A stretch of 5,712 nucleotides of DNA from Anaerolineae bacterium (GTDB lineage: Bacteria > Chloroflexota > Anaerolineae > JAFGEY01). The stretch covers positions 1 through 5,712 of the forward strand of contig JAFGJF010000452.1 in the NCBI GenBank assembly GCA_016929205.1, written 5' to 3'. The position numbers were made by a program, and so were the translations under genes. Of the stretch, positions 1 through 5,712 are shown piece by piece (the stretch's first letter is position 1; each line of letters opens with the position of its first letter). The notes below the pieces were generated by a model. That model was not told where the DNA came from. It saw only the letters and a program-made list of their open reading frames with translations, and did no database searches.

Positions 1-1
1 C

Positions 2-1108
<1,107 letters not shown>

Positions 1109-1138
1109 AACCGTTTGCGAACAGTCATCAAGGGAGAT

Positions 1139-1149
1139 CGGGGGACACA
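1139..1149 (+). repeat. 11-bp intergenic motif, copy 1
   Basis: CGGGGGACACA in the gap before the lipoprotein gene, overlapping the first base of its AGGAGG. Its exact reverse complement is at 4452-4462, in the gap before the GH43-GH3 gene. The match does not extend further on either side. Confidence 0.5.
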
Positions 1150-1154
1150 GGAGG
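1149..1154 (+). promoter_or_regulatory. Ribosome binding site deciding the GTG start at 1163
   Basis: A perfect AGGAGG lies 8 bases before GTG 1163. The ATG at 1178 is 23 bases away, too far, and the TTG at 1115 has no such motif, so this site selects the GTG start. The site partly overlaps an 11-bp sequence (1139-1149) that recurs in inverted orientation at 4452-4462. Confidence 0.8.
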
Positions 1155-1162
1155 CAAATAGA

Positions 1163-2530
1163 GTGGAACAAGAGCAAATGAGGGGTATAGTTTATCATTC
1201 GCTCATCGTGATCGTGCTTGTGGGGATGTTGGCAGCAGGATGTGGCAAGACGCAGACCGCCCCTGAAGCAACAGCGACGTTTCTTCCACCAACCAGCACC
1301 CCGGTTCCTACCTCAGTGCCTACGCTGACGTCCACCCCGACGACCGTACCCACGCCGGATATTCCGGAGCCCGAGCGCCCCCTGCTGATGGCTCATTATA
1401 TGCCCTGGTACCAGACCCCATCTGTGACCGGCTATTGGGGTTGGCACTGGACGATGGACCATTTTAGCCCTTCGCGTCAAGACGAAAATGGGCGGCGGAA
1501 AATCGCCTCATACACTTATCCGCTGACCGGGCCGTATGATTCGAGCGATGATGCGCTGTTGGAATACCAGGTCTTGCTGATGCGGTTGAGTGGCATCGAC
1601 GGTGTGATCGTGGATTGGTATGGCGCGGAACCTTTTTGGGACTATGCCGTGCTCAACAAGAGCACGAACAAGCTGTTCACCGCGATAAAAGAGGCTGGCC
1701 TGCGCTTTGCCATCTGCTACGAAGATCAGTCTGTGATGCACATGGTCGACAACAAGCATGTGCCGGCCAAGGACGTCTACACTCACGCTCAAGACGTGAT
1801 GCGCTATTTGCAGGACACCTGGTTTCAGGACGAGGCCTACCTAAAGGTCCTCGATCAGCCGGTCTTGTTCACGTTTGGCCCACAGTATTTCAAGCGTGCC
1901 ACAGATTGGGACACGTTGTTTTCCGTTCTGGATACTCGGCCTGCTTTTATCACCCTGGACGGCCACACCGAGTCGGCCGGCCTGTCGAGCTATCCCTGGC
2001 CGCCGATGTGGGCCAGCAAAAACGGCGTGTTGAGCCAGGAAGCATTGGAGAGTTACTTGGTCACGTTCTACAGGAGAGCTGTGCGGTGGGATTATCTGGT
2101 GGCAGGCGCGTTTCCCGGTTTTCAGGACATCTATCAAGAAACAGGTATCTCGACCGAGTCGCGGTACCTGGATCCACGGGGCGGCGAAACGTTTCGTTAT
2201 ACCCTGCAAATGGCGCTCGACCAGATCCCCGACGTGATCCAGTTGATCACCTGGAACGATTATGGCGAGAGCACCAGCATCGAACCGACCGAGGAGTTTG
2301 GCTACCAATACCTGGAAATGGTTCAAGAGGCACGGCGGGCGACCGATAAAGCCGGGTTTGTCTTTACCGCAGATGATTTGCGGCTGCCGTTCCAGTTGTT
2401 CACGCTGCGGAACCAATATGCCAGGGACGCCGAGGTCAATACGCACTTGGACCAGGTTCTCGATGCCGTCTTGGCCGGCGATCTCGATCGGGCGCGCAGC
2501 ATCCTTGCCGATTATCCAATTGAGCCGTAA
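1163..2530 (+). CDS. Lipoprotein with GH71/GH99-like glycoside hydrolase domain
   Basis: A predicted surface glycosidase of 455 residues. It starts at GTG 1163, 8 bases after AGGAGG. Residues 7-26 form a short charged and hydrophobic signal segment ending at a lipobox (LAAGC, Cys27), so it is likely lipid-anchored outside the membrane. Residues 30-71 are a Thr/Pro/Ser linker. The catalytic barrel covers about 73-400, with HYMPWY (78-83), IVDWYG (149-154), CYEDQ (185-189), GAFPGF (315-320) and TWNDYGES (363-370) followed by SIEPT. These motifs match the GH71/GH99 group: GH99 enzymes are endo-acting alpha-mannosidases or mannanases, GH71 are alpha-1,3-glucanases. The first acidic position of the last motif is Asp, as in GH71, where GH99 has Glu. 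Residues about 400-455 form a helical tail. The superfamily is well supported; the substrate (alpha-mannan, alpha-glucan or other) is open. Confidence 0.85.
   Translation: MEQEQMRGIVYHSLIVIVLVGMLAAGCGKTQTAPEATATFLPPTSTPVPTSVPTLTSTPTTVPTPDIPEPERPLLMAHYMPWYQTPSVTGYWGWHWTMDHFSPSRQDENGRRKIASYTYPLTGPYDSSDDALLEYQVLLMRLSGIDGVIVDWYGAEPFWDYAVLNKSTNKLFTAIKEAGLRFAICYEDQSVMHMVDNKHVPAKDVYTHAQDVMRYLQDTWFQDEAYLKVLDQPVLFTFGPQYFKRATDWDTLFSVLDTRPAFITLDGHTESAGLSSYPWPPMWASKNGVLSQEALESYLVTFYRRAVRWDYLVAGAFPGFQDIYQETGISTESRYLDPRGGETFRYTLQMALDQIPDVIQLITWNDYGESTSIEPTEEFGYQYLEMVQEARRATDKAGFVFTADDLRLPFQLFTLRNQYARDAEVNTHLDQVLDAVLAGDLDRARSILADYPIEP
1250..1375 (+). other. Thr/Pro/Ser-rich surface linker of the lipoprotein
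   Basis: These 42 codons directly after the lipobox encode a low-complexity stretch made of steps such as STP, VPT and TPTTVP, with almost no charged residues until its end. It probably acts as a flexible, possibly O-glycosylated spacer holding the catalytic barrel away from the membrane. Such linkers are frequent in Chloroflexota lipoproteins, and this is the main taxonomic hint in the window. Confidence 0.75.
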
Positions 2531-2544
2531 TCGTTATCTATCAT

Positions 2545-2549
2545 AGGAG
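2545..2549 (+). promoter_or_regulatory. Ribosome binding site for the 629-residue protein
   Basis: AGGAG lies 8 bases before ATG 2558 in the 27-bp gap after the lipoprotein gene. The next in-frame ATG (2621) falls within the predicted first barrel strand and has no comparable site, so 2558 is the preferred start. Confidence 0.75.
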
Positions 2550-2557
2550 CGCAAGAT

Positions 2558-4447
2558 ATGATCCTTTCTCAAAATACAGCGGATAGCTATCAGCATTTCA
2601 ACGTCGCCATCTATGCTCGTATGTATGAGGTACAGCAAATGGCTGACCTGGACTGGCTCAGGACGCGCTTTGAGGTGATGAGCCGATACATCAAGGTGGA
2701 CAAGGTTTACCTCGAAACGCACCGGGATACAATCGTCGCAGATGAGGAAACGCTTGTCCGGGCACGGCAGTTCTTTGCTGACCGGGGCATCCAAACCTCA
2801 GGTGGGATCACGCTCACTGTCAACGAACGAAACCGTTTCGAGACGTATTGTTACACCAAACCTGAACACCGGCGAAAGGTGCAAGAGATTGTCACCTACA
2901 CGGCCCGGCTCTTTGACGAAGTTATTTTGGACGACTTTTTCTTTACCAACTGCAAGTGTACATCTTGCATTGAAACCAAAGGCGATCAGAGCTGGACCGA
3001 TTTCCGGCTGGCGTTGATGGCTGAAGCGGCGCAAAACCTGGTTTTGGGGCCTGCCAAAGCAGCGAACCCGCAAGTCAAGGTCGTGATCAAGTATCCCAAC
3101 TGGTACGAACATTTTCAGGGACTTGGGTTTAACCTGGAGGCTGAACCACCCATCTTTGATGGCCTCTATACCGGTACCGAAACCCGCGATCCGGTTTACA
3201 GCAACCAACACTTGCAGCCGTATCACGGGTACTCTATTTTCCGCTATTTCGAGAACATCAAGCCGGGCGGCAACGGCGGCGGCTGGGTGGACACGGGCGG
3301 GATGCGCACCCTGGACCGTTACGCGGAGCAGTTGTGGCTGACGCTGTTTGCCAAAGCACCCGAGATCACGCTTTTTGATTTCCGCCAGTTGCAGCGGCCT
3401 ATCGAAGCATCACATCGTGCCGAGTGGCAAGGCAAAGGCGCTAAGGACAGCGCCGCTAAGGACAGCGCCGCTGAAGACGGCGGGATCGGTGTCGATTTTG
3501 ATGCACTGATTGCGCCGGTCCGCCAGGATGACGGCACATGGCCGGCGGAGGCGACGATCGCCCTCGCCGCCGGATATGCATTCGAGCAGGTCGACTCCGT
3601 TCTGGGCATGTTGGGCAAACCGGTCGGCGTCAAGAGCTACAGACCCTATCATGCCACCGGCGAAGATTTTCTTCCTAGTTACCTGGGTATGCTTGGTATC
3701 CCCATCGACCTCGTGCCCGAATTTCCGGCGGAGGCGAGGACGATCTTGCTGACCGAATCGGCCAAATCAGATCCCTGTATTGTCGGCAAAATCAAAAAGC
3801 AGTTGATGGACGGCAAGATCGTGGTCGTCACCTCTGGTTTGTTCAAGGCGCTTCAAGACAAGGGCATGCGAGAGATCGTCGAACTCTCGGTGACGGACCG
3901 TAAGGCCAGCGTGCAGGATTTCCTGATCGGCTGGTTCCAGGTTTATCACTCGGAATCCCCTTTGCTTGTTCCGCACATTGACTATTTGACCAATGATTCC
4001 TGGGAAGAGATCTCTGGCCTGACGCGCACCACTGGGCATCCGCTGTTGCATTCGGCGTCCTATGCCAATGGCATGCTCTATATCCTGACCATCCCCGACA
4101 ATTTCGACGATCTCTATAAACTGCCATCCGAGGTGCTGGCGCGGATCAGAGACGTTGTGATGGGCGATTTTAAAGTGCGGGTCGACGGCCCGCCGCATGT
4201 CACGCTGTTTGTTTATGATGCGGATGAACGCCATCCGAACAACGCCATGCTCGTTGAATCTTTTTTGCCAGAAATGGCCGAGATACACATTGTCACCGAC
4301 GGCCGGATCAGCGCGCTTTGCGACGCGCTTTCTGGCGAAACACTCTCTGGAGAGCCTATCCTGGACTGGCGTGGGCAGAGCACGGGCAAGAGCCGTTTCG
4401 CAACCACGATCAACCCTCATTCGTTCCGTGTGTTTCGTTTCGAGTGA
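2558..4447 (+). CDS. Putative glycoside hydrolase, GH42-like architecture, family not assigned
   Basis: A 629-residue protein with no signal peptide, so probably cytoplasmic. Residues about 14-285 look like a (beta/alpha)8 barrel: VAIYARM, KVYLETHRD, SGGITLTVN, EVILDDFFF (121-129), VKVVIKYPNWYE, LYTGTETRD (203-211) and ITLFDFRQ end as predicted strands. Cys132, Cys134 and Cys137 (C-x-C-x-x-C) plus Cys98 resemble the structural zinc cluster of GH42 beta-galactosidases. Asp125, Asp126, Glu208 and Asp274 are catalytic candidates, by position only. Residues 295-309 are a charged linker made of a tandem repeat. About 330-445 resembles a Rossmann/flavodoxin-like domain (FLPSYLGMLGIPIDLVPEFP), comparable to the GH42 trimerisation domain, and 450-629 is beta-rich. 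The gene begins 27 bp after the lipoprotein stop. A carbohydrate-active role is inferred from fold and neighbours; reaction and substrate are unknown. I do not recognise a named GH family. Confidence 0.7.
   Translation: MILSQNTADSYQHFNVAIYARMYEVQQMADLDWLRTRFEVMSRYIKVDKVYLETHRDTIVADEETLVRARQFFADRGIQTSGGITLTVNERNRFETYCYTKPEHRRKVQEIVTYTARLFDEVILDDFFFTNCKCTSCIETKGDQSWTDFRLALMAEAAQNLVLGPAKAANPQVKVVIKYPNWYEHFQGLGFNLEAEPPIFDGLYTGTETRDPVYSNQHLQPYHGYSIFRYFENIKPGGNGGGWVDTGGMRTLDRYAEQLWLTLFAKAPEITLFDFRQLQRPIEASHRAEWQGKGAKDSAAKDSAAEDGGIGVDFDALIAPVRQDDGTWPAEATIALAAGYAFEQVDSVLGMLGKPVGVKSYRPYHATGEDFLPSYLGMLGIPIDLVPEFPAEARTILLTESAKSDPCIVGKIKKQLMDGKIVVVTSGLFKALQDKGMREIVELSVTDRKASVQDFLIGWFQVYHSESPLLVPHIDYLTNDSWEEISGLTRTTGHPLLHSASYANGMLYILTIPDNFDDLYKLPSEVLARIRDVVMGDFKVRVDGPPHVTLFVYDADERHPNNAMLVESFLPEMAEIHIVTDGRISALCDALSGETLSGEPILDWRGQSTGKSRFATTINPHSFRVFRFE
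3440..3478 (+). repeat. In-frame 15-bp tandem repeat in the inter-domain linker
   Basis: Two identical 15-bp units (3440-3454 and 3455-3469) are followed by a degenerate partial third (3470-3478). They encode AKDSA-AKDSA-AED at residues 295-307, between the barrel and the second domain. The unit is a multiple of three, so the frame is kept. Replication slippage in a tolerant loop is the simplest origin. Confidence 0.9.
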
Positions 4448-4451
4448 ATCG

Positions 4452-4462
4452 TGTGTCCCCCG
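4452..4462 (-). repeat. 11-bp intergenic motif, copy 2 (inverted)
   Basis: TGTGTCCCCCG on the + strand, the exact reverse complement of 1139-1149. It lies just after the stop of the 629-residue protein and 40-odd bases before the next ribosome binding site. Its CCCCG end can also pair weakly with CGGGG at 4481-4485 over an 18-base loop. It could be chance, a fragment of a dispersed intergenic repeat, or a regulatory site. Confidence 0.45.
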
Positions 4463-4498
4463 TAATGGCCATGCCGCTTGCGGGGCATCTAGATTTTA

Positions 4499-4506
4499 AG
4501 AGGAGG
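4499..4506 (+). promoter_or_regulatory. Ribosome binding site for the GH43-GH3 gene
   Basis: AGAGGAGG, containing a full AGGAGG (4501-4506), ends 6 bases before ATG 4513. It is the strongest Shine-Dalgarno sequence in the window and supports that start and separate translation of this gene within the presumed operon. Confidence 0.8.
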
Positions 4507-4512
4507 CCAACT

Positions 4513-5712
4513 ATGGTAGAGAGCCATCAAGAGACGCTCAAGCTGTCGGCGCTTCGCGTTCGCGACCCGTTTATTCTGGCCGATCCGGACACACAGACCT
4601 ATTATCTGTGCATGTCGCTCTATCCTGACGACAAACGCCAGCGCTCCGGTGTAGGTGTTTACACCAGCCATGACCTGGAGCGATGGGAAGGGCCGATCAC
4701 GGTTTTTGAAACGCCCGGTGATTTCTGGGCTCAGGGTCCCATCTGGGCCCCCGAGCTGCACCTCTATCAAGAAAAGTACTACCTGTTCCTGACCTTCAAT
4801 ACCGACAAGCCTCTGCCCGAGTCGGCAGCACGACCGGGCGGATACACGACATCCGGCGGATATACGACATCCGAGGGTGACTTGCCGCCCGACTGGGCCC
4901 CGCTGGTACAGCGCAGTGTGCAAGTGCTGGTGGCCGAATCGCCGCTGGGACCGTTCCGTCCCTTTCGCGATCGCGCCCACCTTCCTGCCGATCTGATGAC
5001 GCTCGACGGCACGCTGTGGGTTGAAGATGGCGTGCCGTACATGGTCTACTGCCACGAATGGGTTCAGACTCAAGATGGCACGATCGACCTGGTGTGCCTA
5101 AAGGGCGATCTCTCCGACGTGGAGGGCGAACCGGTCACGTTGTTCAAGGGCAGCGATGCACCCTGGGTGCGCCCAGGAGGGGATCGTTACGTCACCGACG
5201 GGCCGTTCCTGTACAGGACCAAAACCGGCAAGCTGCTGATGCTGTGGTCCACGTTCGGCTGGTTCGGTTATATGACCCTCGTCGCGGCTTCCGAGTCTGG
5301 CAGTATTCATGGTCCGTGGGTGCAGCAACCCCGCCCGTTGTTTATGCAAGACGGCGGCCATGGGATGATCTTTCATCGCTTCGACGGCACGCCGATGGTC
5401 GTACTGCACCAGCCTAACCGCAGTCCCAACGAGCGCGCGCTGCTCTTTGAACTGGAAGACGAAGGTGATACGCTTTCTATCGTTCACAAACTATCCACCG
5501 AACATCCTTTCGCCAATCCCGATCTACCAATGGAGGCGCGGGTGGATAATCTTTTATCATTGATGACCCTGGACGAAAAGATCGCCTGCTTGGGCACCGA
5601 GCCGAACGTGCCGCGCCTGGGTGTCTGGGGCACGGGCCATGTGGAGGGGTTGCACGGGTTGGCGATGGGCGGACCGCCGGGGAACTGGGGGCGTCCGTCG
5701 CCCGTGCCGACG
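4513..5712 (+). CDS. GH43-type / GH3 fusion glycosidase, 3'-truncated
   Basis: The frame is open for exactly 400 codons to the window edge. Residues about 12-325 form a GH43-type five-bladed propeller: RVRDPFIL (Asp18, expected general base), WAPELHLYQEKYYLFLTF (78-95), TLDGTLWVEDG (Asp165, likely pKa modulator) and VTDGPFLY (Asp229, where many GH43 enzymes have Glu as general acid), then GGHGMIF (281-287). From about residue 333, FANPDLPMEARVDNLLSLMT then LDEKIACLG and GHVEGLHGLAMGGP (375-388) match the N-terminus of GH3 beta-glucosidases/xylosidases; the rest of GH3 is beyond the window. No stop or ribosome binding site separates the modules. There is no signal peptide, so it is probably cytoplasmic, acting on imported oligosaccharides. 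GH43 enzymes commonly release arabinose or xylose, GH3 terminal beta-linked glucose or xylose. The specific substrate is inferred only. Confidence 0.88.
   Translation, partial: MVESHQETLKLSALRVRDPFILADPDTQTYYLCMSLYPDDKRQRSGVGVYTSHDLERWEGPITVFETPGDFWAQGPIWAPELHLYQEKYYLFLTFNTDKPLPESAARPGGYTTSGGYTTSEGDLPPDWAPLVQRSVQVLVAESPLGPFRPFRDRAHLPADLMTLDGTLWVEDGVPYMVYCHEWVQTQDGTIDLVCLKGDLSDVEGEPVTLFKGSDAPWVRPGGDRYVTDGPFLYRTKTGKLLMLWSTFGWFGYMTLVAASESGSIHGPWVQQPRPLFMQDGGHGMIFHRFDGTPMVVLHQPNRSPNERALLFELEDEGDTLSIVHKLSTEHPFANPDLPMEARVDNLLSLMTLDEKIACLGTEPNVPRLGVWGTGHVEGLHGLAMGGPPGNWGRPSPVPT
4837..4872 (+). repeat. In-frame 18-bp tandem duplication in the GH43 module
   Basis: Two adjacent 18-bp units (4837-4854 and 4855-4872) differ at one base, C4845 versus T4863, a silent Tyr codon change. 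They encode GGYTTS twice (residues 109-120), in the loop after propeller motif WAPELHLYQEKYYLFLTF and before the strand VQVLVAESPLGPF. The silent difference shows that the duplication is not brand new. Confidence 0.9.
5509..5712 (+). other. Start of the GH3 module inside the fusion gene
   Basis: Codons 333-400 of the fusion encode the usual beginning of a GH3 enzyme: an N-P-D-L-P-x-E-x-R-V opening, L-L-S-L-M-T-L-D-E-K helix and the E-G-L-H-G motif. An in-frame ATG at 5530 could in principle start a free GH3 protein, but the bases before it hold no Shine-Dalgarno sequence, and that start would cut off the NPDLP opening. Confidence 0.85.

Noticed and set aside
1115..1162. Upstream TTG start for the lipoprotein at 1115
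   Set aside because: It would add 16 charged residues before the signal segment and has no Shine-Dalgarno sequence, whereas GTG 1163 has a perfect one at ideal distance.
1109..1162. Promoter in the gap before the lipoprotein gene
   Set aside because: No convincing -35 and -10 pair is visible in this 54-bp GC-rich gap; read-through from the esterase gene is simpler.
2940..2975. Zinc-finger or iron-sulfur protein reading of the Cys-rich stretch in the 629-residue protein
   Set aside because: The cysteines are embedded after a predicted barrel strand in a large enzyme-like protein, and the spacing fits the GH42 structural zinc site better than a DNA-binding or redox cluster.
3767..4420. 217-codon open frame on the minus strand opposite the 629-residue protein
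   Set aside because: It is antisense to a clearly coding frame, with no family motif and no ribosome binding site that I could see.
4457..4488. Possible terminator in the gap before the GH43-GH3 gene
   Set aside because: CCCCG can pair with CGGGG, and ATGCC with GGCAT, but stems are only 5 bp, the two pairings exclude each other, and no T run follows. The strong ribosome binding site right after it favours continued transcription.
4489..5487. Minus-strand open frames opposite the GH43 module, and a plus-strand frame at 5058-5417
   Set aside because: The GH43-GH3 reading frame explains this stretch with several conserved motifs; the others are out-of-frame shadows.

Overview
The window looks like part of a carbohydrate-degradation locus from a free-living, moderately GC-rich bacterium. 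Chloroflexota (Anaerolineae-like) is my best guess. It rests mainly on the lipoprotein at 1163-2530, which carries a Cys lipobox followed by a Thr/Pro/Ser linker (TP, PT and VPT steps), a style common in that phylum. There is no marker gene here, so the assignment is an inference.

All four genes lie on the + strand with short gaps (54, 27 and 65 bp), and the last three each have a clear Shine-Dalgarno sequence, so they probably form one operon. In order: (1) 2-1108, the C-terminal part of a type-B carboxylesterase with all three catalytic residues; (2) 1163-2530, a lipoprotein with a GH71/GH99-like barrel; (3) 2558-4447, a 629-residue protein without a signal peptide, with a GH42-like layout (barrel with a four-Cys cluster, then a Rossmann/flavodoxin-like domain) but no family I can name; (4) 4513-5712, a GH43-type five-bladed propeller fused in frame to the start of a GH3 enzyme, which runs off the right edge.

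A working model (inference): the lipoprotein attacks a polysaccharide at the cell surface, fragments are imported by a transporter outside the window, and the cytoplasmic enzymes finish the job: the esterase may remove acyl groups, the GH43-GH3 fusion removes side-chain and terminal sugars, and the 629-residue protein does an unknown step. Arabinose/xylose-containing polymers fit GH43 plus GH3, while GH71/GH99 points to alpha-glucan or alpha-mannan, so the substrate is unresolved.

The items most worth a second look are the GH43-GH3 fusion, the unassigned GH42-like protein, codon-multiple tandem duplications inside two neighbouring enzymes, and an 11-bp sequence found in inverted orientation in two of the three intergenic gaps. 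I saw no RNA gene, CRISPR array, insertion sequence or convincing terminator. No intergenic stretch exceeds 65 bp.
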